A program made the translations under genes and the position numbers. DNA of 64,000 bases. Origin: REEB95 sp035934235. GTDB lineage: Bacteria > Pseudomonadota > Alphaproteobacteria > ATCC43930 > CGMCC-115725. The stretch is from NCBI GenBank assembly GCA_035934235.1, contig DASYYB010000054.1, positions 1 through 64,000 of the forward strand. Reading direction: 5' to 3'. Positions 31,940-40,864 of this stretch are shown piece by piece. Position 1 is the first letter of the stretch. The number at the start of each line of letters is the position of its first letter. The notes below the pieces were generated by a model that saw nothing but the letters and a program-made list of their open reading frames with translations, ran no database searches and was not told where the DNA came from.

Positions 31940-33616
31940 ATGCGGCGAGTCCTCCTGGTCATCCTCTGCCTATTGCTGCCGGCGGCCGCGCATAGCGCCG
32001 AACGCGCCGACGAGCTCGCCATCGGCATCAGCCAGTTTCCGGCGACGCTCAACCCGCTGATCGACCCGATGGTGGCCAAGAGCTACGTGCTCGGCATGGT
32101 GCGCCGGCCGCTCACCACCTACGACGCCAACTGGCAGCTGGTCTGCATGCTGTGCGAGACGCTGCCGAGCTTCGCCAACGGGCTCGCGCAAAAGATCGTC
32201 CTGCCCGACGGCAAGATCGGCCTCCGCCTCACCTACACGCTCAAGGCCGACGCGCGCTGGGACGACGGCACGCCGGTCACCACCGACGACGTAATCTTCT
32301 CCTGGCAGGTTGGGCGCAATCCACAGACTGGCGTCGCCGAAGCCGAGCTCTATCGCCGTATGCTCGACGTCAAGGCGGTCGACGCGCACACCTTCACCGT
32401 CGACATGGATCGTTTGACGTTCGATTACGCCGCGCTCAACGATTTCGAGATTCTACCGGCGCGGATCGAGCGCGCCGCCTTCGCCGACCCGGCGCAATAT
32501 CGCATCCGCTCGCGCTATGACACCGATCCGACGGCGCGCGGACTTTATGACGGCCCGTACCGCATCACGGACGTATCGCCCGGGTCGCATATCGTGCTCG
32601 AACGCAATCCCGCCTGGAGCGGTCCGCGACCTTATTTCAGCCGCATCGTCGTGTGGGCGGTCGAAAACACCGCGTCGCTCGAGGCCAATCTGCTGGCCGG
32701 CGGCCTCGACATGGTGCCCGGCGAACTTGGCCTGCCGCTCGACGAGGCCTTGGCCTTTGCGAAGCGCCACAGCGGCCGCTTCAACATCATCTACAAGCCC
32801 GGGCTCGAGTACGAACACATCGACGTCAACCTCGACGATCCGATCCTGGCGGATGTGCGCGTCCGGCGTGCGCTGCTCTACGGCGTCGACCGCAAGGCGA
32901 TCAGCCAGGAACTGTTCGCCGGCCGCGATCCCGTCGCCGACAGCTTCGTGCCGACGCTCGATTGGGTCTATTCCGCCGACGTGCCGAAATATCCATACGA
33001 TCCCGCGAAGGCGAAGGCACTACTGGACGCGGCCGGCTGGCACGCGATCGGCGACGAAGTACGCCGCAACGCCGCCGGCCAGCCGCTGGTACTGACCCTG
33101 GCGACCACCGCCGGCAACCGTTCGCGCGAGCTGGTCGAGGAAGTCCTCCAGAGCCAATGGCGCGCGGTCGGCATCGAGGTACACTTGGCGAATCAACCGG
33201 CGCGCGTCCTGTTCGGCGACAGCATGATCAAGCGCAAGTTCCAGATGGGCATGTTCGCCTGGTCGGCGGCGCCCGAGGACGTGCCGCGCGCTGAGTTGCG
33301 TTCGGACGAGATTCCCTCGCCCGCCAACAATTGGAGCGGCGAGAATTTCGTCGGCTGGCGCAATGTCGAGGCCGATCATCTGTTGGACTCGATCGAGACC
33401 GAGCTCGATCGAAACAAGCGGGCAGCCCTGTGGCAGCGATTGCAGGCGCTTTACGCCGACGAGTTGCCGGCGTTGCCGCTGTTCTTCCGCGCGGAGCCCT
33501 TCATCCTGCCGAAGTGGCTGGTCGGCCTGACGCCGACCGGCCACGAATATCCCTCGACGCTCTGGGTCGAGCAGTGGCGCGCGATCAACCGCGACGCCCA
33601 GGCCCGCGCGCAATGA
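31940..33616 (+). CDS. Family 5 (peptide/nickel-type) ABC transporter substrate-binding protein
   Basis: A 558-residue periplasmic binding protein with a signal peptide (RRVLLVILCLLLPAAAHSAE) cut near 19-20 and no lipobox cysteine. The family signature is seen in GTPVTTDDVIFSWQ, DGPYRITDVSPGSHIVLERNP and VRRALLYGVDRKAI. Family 5 proteins bind oligopeptides, dipeptides, nickel or opines; two internal cysteines near residue 70 (LVCMLCET) are unusual. It overlaps the first permease by four bases. Confidence 0.92.
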   Translation: MRRVLLVILCLLLPAAAHSAERADELAIGISQFPATLNPLIDPMVAKSYVLGMVRRPLTTYDANWQLVCMLCETLPSFANGLAQKIVLPDGKIGLRLTYTLKADARWDDGTPVTTDDVIFSWQVGRNPQTGVAEAELYRRMLDVKAVDAHTFTVDMDRLTFDYAALNDFEILPARIERAAFADPAQYRIRSRYDTDPTARGLYDGPYRITDVSPGSHIVLERNPAWSGPRPYFSRIVVWAVENTASLEANLLAGGLDMVPGELGLPLDEALAFAKRHSGRFNIIYKPGLEYEHIDVNLDDPILADVRVRRALLYGVDRKAISQELFAGRDPVADSFVPTLDWVYSADVPKYPYDPAKAKALLDAAGWHAIGDEVRRNAAGQPLVLTLATTAGNRSRELVEEVLQSQWRAVGIEVHLANQPARVLFGDSMIKRKFQMGMFAWSAAPEDVPRAELRSDEIPSPANNWSGENFVGWRNVEADHLLDSIETELDRNKRAALWQRLQALYADELPALPLFFRAEPFILPKWLVGLTPTGHEYPSTLWVEQWRAINRDAQARAQ

Positions 33617-34566
33617 GCCGATTTGCCGCCCGGCGGACCATCGAGATTCTGGCCGTCCTGGCGGTCATGTCGCTGGTGATCTATGCGCTGATCGGCCTGA
33701 TGCCCGGCGATCCCGTCGATCTGATGATCGCCTCCAATCCGCACCTGACGGTGGCCGACGCCGCGCGGCTCAAGGCGCTTTACGGTCTCGACAAGCCGCT
33801 GTTGGAGCGCTACGCCGCATGGGCTACGGCCGCGCTGCACGGCGATTTCGGTTATTCCCGTCTCTATGCCCAACCGGTGCTGACGGTGCTGTTGCCGCGC
33901 CTCGGCAATACGGCCCTGCTCATGGGTACGAGCTTCGCGCTCACCCTCGCGCTCGCGTGGCCGATCGGCCTGCTCGCGGCGCGGCGGCCCGGCTCGTGGC
34001 TCGACGACGCTGCCAATTTCGCCAGCTTCGCCACCATCTCGGTACCGTCGTTCTGGCTCGCACTCATGCTGATCCTGGTGTTCGCCGTGCAGCTCGGCTG
34101 GCTGCCGCCCGGCGGCGCGACCACCATCGGCGCCGGCGGCGCCGCCGACCGTGCCGATCATCTGGTGCTGCCAGTGATCACGCTGACACTGGTCAATTTC
34201 GGGCCGCAGCTCCGCTACATGCGCGCAGCGATGATCGACACGCTGAACCACGACTATATCCGCACGGCGCGCGCCAAGGGCGCTGGCGAGTTGCGCATCC
34301 TGACGCGTCACGCGCTCAGGAACGCGCTGATTCCACTGATCACCGTGGTCGCGCTGTCGTTCGGCTCGCTGTTTTCCGGCGCGTTGGTCACCGAGACGAT
34401 GTTCAGCTATCCCGGCATGGGCAAGCTGATCTACGACGCCGTGCTCGGCAACGACTACAACCTCGCCCTTGCCGGCCTGTTGTTCGCGACCTTGATGACA
34501 TTGCTGGCCAATTTCGCCGCCGATCTCGCCTATGCCGCGACCGATCCGCGGATCGTGTACCGATGA
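33613..34566 (+). CDS. ABC transporter permease, DppB/OppB type
   Basis: A 317-residue inner-membrane permease with six helices. The first helix (RRTIEILAVLAVMSLVIYAL) and the PGDPVDLM loop are characteristic of the B-type permease. The EAA loop that docks the ATPase is RTARAKGAGELRILTRHALRNA (about 218-239). It starts at ATG 33613 and overlaps the genes on both sides by four bases. No ATP-binding subunit is encoded next to it. Confidence 0.93.
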   Translation: MSRFAARRTIEILAVLAVMSLVIYALIGLMPGDPVDLMIASNPHLTVADAARLKALYGLDKPLLERYAAWATAALHGDFGYSRLYAQPVLTVLLPRLGNTALLMGTSFALTLALAWPIGLLAARRPGSWLDDAANFASFATISVPSFWLALMLILVFAVQLGWLPPGGATTIGAGGAADRADHLVLPVITLTLVNFGPQLRYMRAAMIDTLNHDYIRTARAKGAGELRILTRHALRNALIPLITVVALSFGSLFSGALVTETMFSYPGMGKLIYDAVLGNDYNLALAGLLFATLMTLLANFAADLAYAATDPRIVYR

Positions 34567-35429
34567 GCGCGCTGTCGCAGCCGCGCGTGCGTTTCGGCGG
34601 CGGCGTGCTGCTGGCGCTGGCGCTTGCCGTCCTGCTGGCACCGTGGCTGGCGCAGGCGCTCGGCGCGCACGCCGACACGGTAGACCTGTATCGACGCCTG
34701 GCCGGCCCGTCGTTGAGTCATCCACTCGGCACCGACGAACTCGGCCGCGATATGTTGCTGCGGCTGCTCGAAGGCGGCCGTGTCTCGCTGCTCGTCGGCC
34801 TGACCGCGGCGCTTGCCGCCGCCGTGCTCGGCACCGCCATCGGGTTGGTGGCCGGCTATTTCGGTGGTCGGCTTGACGCGGCGCTCATGCGTCTGACCGA
34901 CGGCGTGATCGCATTGCCGCTGTTGCCGCTGCTGGTCGTCTTGGCCGCCGCCGACTTACAGAAGCTCGGCGTGCCGGCAGCGTTGCGGCAATCCGAAGCG
35001 ATGAGCCTCTACCGCATCATCGTGCTGGTGACGCTGGTCGGCTGGACGACGGTCGCACGGCTAGTGCGCGGCACGACGCTGTCGCTGAAGCGGCAGGATT
35101 TCGTCCGCGCCGCCGAAGCGCTGGGCGCCGGTCACCGGCGCATCATGCTGGTGCACATCCTGCCGAATTTGGCGACGCCAATCATCGTCGCGACGTCGCT
35201 CGCCGTCGGCGAGATCATCTTGCTGGAATCGGTGTTGAGCTTCCTCGGTCTCGGCATCGCGCCGCCGCTCGCCAGCTGGGGCAACATGCTGACGGGCGCC
35301 GAGGAAACCATCGCGCTGGCGCCGATGCTCGCCGTCTATCCGGGCGCGCTGATCTTCCTGACGGTGATGGCGTGCAACCTGCTCGGCGACGGGCTGCAAC
35401 AAGCGCTCGATCCGCGCCAACGGCGCTGA
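34563..35429 (+). CDS. ABC transporter permease, DppC/OppC type
   Basis: A 288-residue permease with an N-terminal helix (GGGVLLALALAVLLAPWLA), the C-type signature SHPLGTDELGRDMLLRLLEGGR (about 51-72) and the EAA loop FVRAAEALGAGHRRIMLVHILPN. It starts at ATG 34563 overlapping DppB. It is the last transporter gene: the expected DppD/DppF ATPases are missing, and the next gene is on the other strand. Confidence 0.93.
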   Translation: MSALSQPRVRFGGGVLLALALAVLLAPWLAQALGAHADTVDLYRRLAGPSLSHPLGTDELGRDMLLRLLEGGRVSLLVGLTAALAAAVLGTAIGLVAGYFGGRLDAALMRLTDGVIALPLLPLLVVLAAADLQKLGVPAALRQSEAMSLYRIIVLVTLVGWTTVARLVRGTTLSLKRQDFVRAAEALGAGHRRIMLVHILPNLATPIIVATSLAVGEIILLESVLSFLGLGIAPPLASWGNMLTGAEETIALAPMLAVYPGALIFLTVMACNLLGDGLQQALDPRQRR

Positions 35430-35430
35430 G

Positions 35431-35607
35431 CTATTCCTCGTCGGTCGGCGGCGGGTCGTAGAACATCGACGATTGACGCCGCTGCCCGGCCACGCGCGGA
35501 TGGCGCCGCAAGCGGTCGATGACGCGGCGGCGATACTCTGGGTCGGCGACGACCCGATCCATATCGAGGTTGGCGAAATCCTTGTCGTCGAGCGGCGACC
35601 CGGGCAT
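35431..35607 (-). CDS. 58-residue acidic/basic small protein
   Basis: A short ORF on the minus strand, ATG 35607 to TAG 35431, one base from the DppC stop. The product starts MPGSPLDDKDFANLDMDRVV and continues with ADPEYRRRVIDRLRRHP, a strongly amphipathic helix, then a proline-rich acidic end (FYDPPPTDEE). The protein-like composition and dense coding spacing support it, but its ribosome site is weak and I do not know the family. Confidence 0.45.
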   Translation of the reverse strand: MPGSPLDDKDFANLDMDRVVADPEYRRRVIDRLRRHPRVAGQRRQSSMFYDPPPTDEE

Positions 35608-35925
35608 GTCGTGGCTTTCGGTCAGTCAGGGAACGGCGTGGGGAAAGGATGGAACCGCGGCAATGGACCACACCAGCGTCAAGTTGCGCAACACTGTCAC
35701 AATCTGTGGATAGAATTGTGGACAAGCTTCCGGACAGATTTCTGGTACTGCCGGATCGGCGAAGCGGTCGAACCGCTTCTCAACCCGCCTGCGACGGGAT
35801 GCCGCAGCCGGCCGCCCGGTCTGTTGCACGACTCAACCCTGCCGCCGCGCGGGTTTGACGGCAGCGGCTGCCACGGCCGATAGTAGGTCCCGCCCTCTTC
35901 CGCACCGACCGCAAGGATTTCCGCC
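35608..35925. other. 318-bp intergenic region with DnaA-box-like sites
   Basis: Besides the two DnaA-box-like sites at 35705-35725 I see no supported gene. Open frames crossing it in both directions have no ribosome sites and low-complexity products. The right end carries AAGGA ahead of the aminotransferase start. Confidence 0.5.
35705..35725 (-). promoter_or_regulatory. Two tandem DnaA-box-like sequences
   Basis: On the minus strand TTGTCCACA (35717-35725) and CTATCCACA (35705-35713) lie in the same direction 12 bases apart. The consensus is TTATCCACA; each differs by one base. Two could arise by chance, but the spacing is close. They may mark DnaA-dependent regulation or titration; there is no partition or origin gene here, so they are not an origin on present evidence. 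Confidence 0.4.
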
Positions 35926-37320
35926 ATGCAGCGAGGCAACTCCGCCGCCAGCCGCGACATCGCCTTCCATCTACACCCCTATTCCAACCACCGCCGGCTC
36001 GAGCGCCAAGGCGAGCTGCTGGTGACCGAGGGCAAGGGCGTCCGGGTCAAGGACGAGGCCGGCAAGGAATACATCGAAGGCTGCGCCGGCCTGTGGTGCA
36101 CGTCGCTCGGCTTCGGCGAAGAGCGCCTGATCGAGGCGGCGGCGCGGCAGATGCGCAAGCTCAGCTTCTATCACTCATTCCACCACAAATCGCACGACGT
36201 CGTGGGCGAGCTGGCCGAGCGGCTGGTCGCCATGATGCCGGTGAAGATGTCGCACGCGTTCTTCAACAACTCGGGCTCCGAGGCGAACGACACCGCGGTC
36301 AAGATCGTCTGGTACTACAACAACGCGCGTGGCCGTCCGCGCAAAAAGAAGATCATCGCCCGCTTCAAGAGCTATCACGGCGTCACCGTGGCGAGCGCGA
36401 GCCTGTCGGGTCTGCCCAACAATCACCGCTCGTTCGACCTGCCGATCGCCAATATCCGGCACACCGATTGCCCGCATCATTATCGCTTCGCGCATCCGGG
36501 CGAGAGCGAGGAGGATTTCGCCACGCGGCTGGCGGAGAATCTCGACCTGATGATCCAGCGCGAGGATCCCGAGACGGTTGGGGCCTTCATCGCCGAGCCG
36601 GTGATGGGCGCCGGCGGCGTCATCGTGCCGCCGCGCACCTATTACGAAAAAATCCAGAAGGTGCTGAAGAAGCACGACGTGCTGTTCATCGCCGACGAAG
36701 TCATCACCGGCTTCGGCCGCACCGGCAAGATGTTCGGCACCGAGACGTTCGACCTCAAGCCCGACATCATCACGGTCGCCAAGGCGCTGTCCTCGGCTTA
36801 CCTGCCGATCTCGGCAACCGTGGTCAGCGAACCGATCTATCAGGCGCTGGCCGACGAAAGTGACAAGATCGGCATCTTTGCGCACGGCTACACCTATTCG
36901 GGCCATCCGGTGTGCTGCGCCGTGGCGATCGAAACGCTCAAGATCTACGAGGAACGCGACATCGTCGGCCACGTCCAGAAGGTCGCGCCGCGGCTCCAGA
37001 ACGGATTGCGCCAGCGCTTCGCCAACCATCCGCTGGTCGGCGAAATCCGCGGCCTCGGCCTTGTCGCCGGCGTCGAGCTGGTCGCAGACAAGACGACTAA
37101 GGCACCGTTCGATCCCGGTCAGGGCGCGGGCAACATCCTGACGGCGGAGATTAACAAGCATGGCCTGATTCTGCGGCAGATTGGCGACGCCCAGGCCTTC
37201 GCGCCGCCGCTGGTGATCAGCGAAGGGGAAATCGACGAGATGCTCGACCGGTTCGGCAAAGCTCTGGACGACACCGCGGCACGGCTGTCGCCGCGACAAC
37301 GGGCCTCATTGCGGGCCTGA
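35926..37320 (+). CDS. Class III omega-aminotransferase
   Basis: A 464-residue PLP enzyme of the beta-alanine/putrescine/taurine:pyruvate group. Visible features are the N-terminal HLHPYSNHRRLE, the cofactor glycine/serine loop NNSGSEANDTA (about 108-118), KSYHGVTVASASLSG, LFIADEVITGFGRTG (Asp to the pyridine nitrogen) and the PLP lysine in ITVAKALSS (about 286). The donor cannot be named. AAGGA lies nine bases upstream of ATG 35926. The hemA promoter overlaps its stop codon. Confidence 0.93.
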   Translation: MQRGNSAASRDIAFHLHPYSNHRRLERQGELLVTEGKGVRVKDEAGKEYIEGCAGLWCTSLGFGEERLIEAAARQMRKLSFYHSFHHKSHDVVGELAERLVAMMPVKMSHAFFNNSGSEANDTAVKIVWYYNNARGRPRKKKIIARFKSYHGVTVASASLSGLPNNHRSFDLPIANIRHTDCPHHYRFAHPGESEEDFATRLAENLDLMIQREDPETVGAFIAEPVMGAGGVIVPPRTYYEKIQKVLKKHDVLFIADEVITGFGRTGKMFGTETFDLKPDIITVAKALSSAYLPISATVVSEPIYQALADESDKIGIFAHGYTYSGHPVCCAVAIETLKIYEERDIVGHVQKVAPRLQNGLRQRFANHPLVGEIRGLGLVAGVELVADKTTKAPFDPGQGAGNILTAEINKHGLILRQIGDAQAFAPPLVISEGEIDEMLDRFGKALDDTAARLSPRQRASLRA

Positions 37321-37345
37321 CGCGGAACCCGTAAGCATCTATAAT
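37317..37345 (+). promoter_or_regulatory. hemA: hemA promoter
   Basis: CTGACG (37317-37322) and a perfect TATAAT (37340-37345) are 17 bases apart. The -35 element overlaps the TGA stop of the upstream aminotransferase gene. Transcription would start near 37352, giving a leader of about 30 bases. Thus hemA need not depend on read-through. Confidence 0.7.
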
Positions 37346-37380
37346 CATTCGATAGTTTGACGGAAGGGCATCGTCCCGCG

Positions 37381-38586
37381 ATGGATTTCGAGGCCTTCTT
37401 CAAGACCCGGCTCGACGCGCTGAAAGCCGAAGGCCGCTATCGCGTGTTCGCCGACATCGCGCGCCGCGCCGGCGCGTTTCCGCGTGCCCGCGACCACGCG
37501 CACGGCAGCGACGTCACCGTCTGGTGCTCGAACGACTATCTCGGCATGGGCCAGCATCCCGACGTGCTGGCGGCAATGCGCGACGCCCTCGCCCAGACCG
37601 GCGCCGGCGCCGGCGGCACCCGGAATATTTCGGGCACGACGCACCACCACGTCGCGCTCGAACGCGAGCTCGCCGAACTGCATCACAAACCCGCAGCGCT
37701 GGTTTTCACCTCGGGCTATGTCGCCAACGAAGCGGCGCTGGCGACGCTCGGATCGCAATTGCCCGGCTGCATCGTCTTTTCCGACGCGCTGAACCACGCG
37801 TCGATGATCCAAGGCATCCGGCATAGCCGCGCCGAGAAGATGATCTTCAAGCACAGCGATCCGGCGGACCTCGAACGCCTGCTCAAGAACGCCGATCCCA
37901 TGCGGCCCAAGCTGGTTGCGTTTGAATCGGTCTATTCCATGGACGGCGACATCGCGCCCATTGGAAAGCTTTGCGACGTCGCAAAGCGTTATGGAGCGCT
38001 GACCTATCTCGACGAGGTGCATGCCGTCGGTCTATACGGCGCGCGCGGCGCCGGCGTTGCCGAGCGCGACGGCGCGCTGGACCGTGTCGATCTCGTCCAG
38101 GGCACGCTCGCCAAGGCCTTCGGCCTGATGGGCGGCTATGTCGCCGCATCGGCGGCGCTGATCGATTTCTTGCGGAGCTACGCACCGGGTTTTATTTTCA
38201 CGACGGCGCTGCCGCCAGCGATCGCCGCCGGCGCCGTCGCCAGCATCCGCTACGTCAAAGGCGCGGCCGAGCTGCGCCAGCGTCACCAGGAACGCGCCGC
38301 GCGCCTGAAACAGCGCCTCGCCGCAGCGAAGCTGCCGGTGATGGCGAGCGACAGCCATATCGTGCCGGTGCTGATCGGCGACGCGCAGCTGTGCAAGCAG
38401 GCGGCGGACGATCTGCTCGAACGCCATCGTATCTACGTCCAGCCGATCAATTATCCGACTGTGCCGCGTGGCGGCGAGCGTCTGCGCTTTACGCCAACGC
38501 CGCTGCATTCTGACCAGGACATCGAGACGCTGGTGGCGGCGCTGTCCGACGTCTGGTCGCGCATGCCGATCCGCCGCGTCGCCTGA
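37381..38586 (+). CDS. hemA: 5-aminolevulinate synthase
   Basis: Condenses glycine with succinyl-CoA to 5-aminolevulinate, the first step of heme (and, where present, bacteriochlorophyll) synthesis by the C4 pathway that marks alphaproteobacteria. The 401-residue protein starts MDFEAFFKTRLDALKAEGRYRVF, and has WCSNDYLGMG, GAGAGGTRNISGT, DEVHAVGLYG and the PLP lysine in GTLAKAFG (about 245). Length and start match the family. A good promoter lies immediately upstream. A PadR-like gene follows 22 bp later. Confidence 0.97.
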   Translation: MDFEAFFKTRLDALKAEGRYRVFADIARRAGAFPRARDHAHGSDVTVWCSNDYLGMGQHPDVLAAMRDALAQTGAGAGGTRNISGTTHHHVALERELAELHHKPAALVFTSGYVANEAALATLGSQLPGCIVFSDALNHASMIQGIRHSRAEKMIFKHSDPADLERLLKNADPMRPKLVAFESVYSMDGDIAPIGKLCDVAKRYGALTYLDEVHAVGLYGARGAGVAERDGALDRVDLVQGTLAKAFGLMGGYVAASAALIDFLRSYAPGFIFTTALPPAIAAGAVASIRYVKGAAELRQRHQERAARLKQRLAAAKLPVMASDSHIVPVLIGDAQLCKQAADDLLERHRIYVQPINYPTVPRGGERLRFTPTPLHSDQDIETLVAALSDVWSRMPIRRVA

Positions 38587-38608
38587 ACCGCTGCGTGGAA
38601 CGCGCCCG

Positions 38609-39133
38609 GTGTTCCGCGACCAGCCCCTGATTCCGGCCGAAGCGATCAAGCTCGCGGCGCTCGGCTTCCTCGCCGACGGTCCGCGCCGCTACGGCGACCT
38701 CGCCGCCCAGATCCGCCAATTCACCGGCCGAATCGCCGCGCCGTCGCTCGACCTCATGGGCACGTCGCTGGAGACGCTGATCGTCGAAGGCTTGGTGGTG
38801 GCGAGCGAGGGCAAGGGCATGGCTGACAACGCGCGATTGAGCCTGACGCCAGCTGGCCTCGCCGCCCTGGCGAACCTGTTGCAAGCGCGGCTCAAAGCAC
38901 CGCTCGGCGATTTCACGCGGCTGGCGCTATTGCTCAAGCTGCGCTTCCTGCACCATCTCGGTCCGGCCGAGCGCGAAACCCAAATGGCGCACGCCGCCGA
39001 AACCGTCGGCGACGAAATCAACCGGCTCAACGATCTGCGTAAATCCGAAGCCGGCGCGCCGCAGCACTACCTCGACTGGCTCGATGCCGACATCGCCCAG
39101 CTCCAGGGCAAGTTGGCGCGGCTAGAGCGATAA
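38609..39133 (+). CDS. PadR-like winged-helix protein
   Basis: A 174-residue soluble protein. The N-terminal half (about 8-80) reads like a winged helix (IKLAALGFLADGPRRYGDLA, then LETLIVEGLVVASEGKG and a wing-like LSLTPAGLA). The C-terminal half has the helical pattern of the PadR/AphA C-terminal dimerisation domain (LLKLRFLHHLGPAERETQM, HYLDWLDADIAQLQGKLARL). It would be a transcription factor of unknown target. GTG 38609 is chosen because it places the start 23 bases after hemA; the call as PadR is by pattern only. Confidence 0.65.
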   Translation: MFRDQPLIPAEAIKLAALGFLADGPRRYGDLAAQIRQFTGRIAAPSLDLMGTSLETLIVEGLVVASEGKGMADNARLSLTPAGLAALANLLQARLKAPLGDFTRLALLLKLRFLHHLGPAERETQMAHAAETVGDEINRLNDLRKSEAGAPQHYLDWLDADIAQLQGKLARLER

Positions 39134-39155
39134 GCGCACGCTGTACGGCCGAATT

Positions 39156-39896
39156 TCAGTAAAGGTGCTGCCCGCCGGTGACAAAAATTTCGGTGCCGGT
39201 GACGTAAGCCGATTCCGGCGAGCATAGATAGAAAATCGTCGCCGCCACATCCTCGGGCGTGCCGAGACGATGCAGCGGAATCCGCGGCAGCAGCACTTCG
39301 GTCTCGGGTGACAGCATCGCGGTTTCGATCTCACCGGGTGCCACGGCGTTGACGCGGATGCCGAGCTCGGCGAACTCCACCGCCATCTCGCGCGTCAGCG
39401 CCGACAGCGCCGCCTTCGACGTCGAATAAGCCGAACCGGCGAATGGGTGGACGGCGTGACCGGCGATCGAGGTGACGTTGACGATCGTGCCCCGGCCCTT
39501 GCTCAATGGGCCGGCGAGGCCGCGCGCCAGCATCACCGGCGTGAAGAAATTGAGCTGGAACACCTGGCGCCAGTCGGCGAGATCGCCGTTCAGGCAGCCG
39601 AGCCGTTCCTTGAACGGCGTCTTGGGCGAGACGCCGGCGTTGTTCACCAGTGCGCTCAACGGGGCATCACCCAGCTCCTGTAGCACCGCGCCAATGAAGC
39701 CTTCGACCGCCTGGGTTTGCGATAGGTCAGCGGTGATGTGCTGCGTCCAGTTGGGATCGCGTTTGCATTCCGGCGGCACCGCCTCGCGCGACGAGGTGAT
39801 GACTCGCCAGCCGGCATCGCTGAAGCGTTTCACCGTGGCGTGGCCGATGCCGCGACTCGCTCCGGTCAGCAGGACGGTTTTGCGTTCGGCGTTCAT
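39156..39896 (-). CDS. Short-chain dehydrogenase/reductase
   Basis: A 246-residue classical SDR: cofactor motif TGASRGIGHA (about 11-20), NNAG (about 86), catalytic serine in VTSIAG and YxxxK as YSTSKAAL (about 157-164). The TSSREAV segment after strand 2 suggests NADPH preference. Substrate unknown. It is divergent in direction from the PadR-like gene and follows the CDF transporter gene on the minus strand. Confidence 0.92.
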   Translation of the reverse strand: MNAERKTVLLTGASRGIGHATVKRFSDAGWRVITSSREAVPPECKRDPNWTQHITADLSQTQAVEGFIGAVLQELGDAPLSALVNNAGVSPKTPFKERLGCLNGDLADWRQVFQLNFFTPVMLARGLAGPLSKGRGTIVNVTSIAGHAVHPFAGSAYSTSKAALSALTREMAVEFAELGIRVNAVAPGEIETAMLSPETEVLLPRIPLHRLGTPEDVAATIFYLCSPESAYVTGTEIFVTGGQHLY

Positions 39897-39937
39897 GCGC
39901 CGAGATTAGGGGGCCGGCGGCGCAAAGGAAAGCAAGC

Positions 39938-40864
39938 TCACCTTGTGTAGGCCGCACGCGGCTCGCTGATGCCGGCGGGATCCTGATGGATCATCACTTC
40001 GGAGCGCGGAAAGGCCGCCAGGATCTGCGCTTCGACCTCGTCGGCGATCTGATGCGCCTGGGTCAACGGTAAATTGCCGTCCATCTCAAGATGTATCTGA
40101 ATGAACGAGATCGGTCCGGCGGCGCGCGTCTTCATGTCGTGCACCGCCCGCACATCGGGATGCGCCAACGCGATCGCGCGGATACGCTCGCGCTCGGCAT
40201 CGGGCAGTTCGCGGTCCATGAGCTGAACGACGGCGCGGTTTGCGACCTGCCAAGCGCCCCAGATGATCCACAATGCGATGGCGCCACCGAAGATCGGATC
40301 GATCAGCACGTAGCCGAATTCCACCGTCAGCAGCAACGCCACGATCACCGCCAGGTTGAGCACCAGGTCGGCGCGGTAGTGGAAGGCGTCGACGCTGATC
40401 ACCAACGAGCCGGTGCGCTTGACCACCGAGCGCTGGTAAAGCACCAGCGCCAGGGTCGTCGCGACGGCGAAGATCATCACCGCCAGACCAGCCTTGGTGT
40501 TGGTGATCGGCTCCGGATGGATCAAGTGCTGGATCGCTTCGATCAGCAGCAGCACGGCCGAGCCGGCGATGAACGCCGCCTGGCCGAGGCTCGCCAGCGG
40601 TTCGGCCTTGCCGTGGCCGAAGCGATGCTCGCGATCGGGCGGCACCAGCGCTTGGCGCACGGCGATCAGGTTCGCCAGTGACGCCGCCCCGTCGAGCAGC
40701 GAGTCGATCAGGCTCGACAGCAGGCTCACCGAATTGGTCTCGACCCACGCGCCGAGCTTGACCGCGACCAGCAGCCCCGCGACCGAAATCGAGGCGTAGG
40801 TCGCGCGGCGCATCAACGTGCCGACGCGCTCCATCGATTCCCGCTGCGGAATCGCCTCGTTCAT
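39938..40864 (-). CDS. Cation diffusion facilitator (FieF-like metal exporter)
   Basis: A 308-residue antiporter that exports divalent metal (Zn, Fe or Mn) against protons. Six helices are visible; metal-site residues are SLIDSLLDG (helix 2, D and D) and DAFHYRADL (helix 5, H and D), and HRFGHGKAEPLA is the loop characteristic of the FieF/YiiP group. The cytoplasmic ferredoxin-like domain follows at about 212-300. Its start overlaps the pdxH stop by four bases, so the two are co-transcribed. Confidence 0.94.
   Translation of the reverse strand: MNEAIPQRESMERVGTLMRRATYASISVAGLLVAVKLGAWVETNSVSLLSSLIDSLLDGAASLANLIAVRQALVPPDREHRFGHGKAEPLASLGQAAFIAGSAVLLLIEAIQHLIHPEPITNTKAGLAVMIFAVATTLALVLYQRSVVKRTGSLVISVDAFHYRADLVLNLAVIVALLLTVEFGYVLIDPIFGGAIALWIIWGAWQVANRAVVQLMDRELPDAERERIRAIALAHPDVRAVHDMKTRAAGPISFIQIHLEMDGNLPLTQAHQIADEVEAQILAAFPRSEVMIHQDPAGISEPRAAYTR

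Noticed and set aside
35705..35725. Chromosomal replication origin
   Set aside because: Only two imperfect DnaA boxes, no AT-rich unwinding element, and no dnaA, parAB, gidA or hemE gene nearby.
35473..35883. A 136-codon plus-strand frame in the intergenic region before the aminotransferase
   Set aside because: Low-complexity product without a ribosome site, and it overlaps the better-supported 58-residue ORF.
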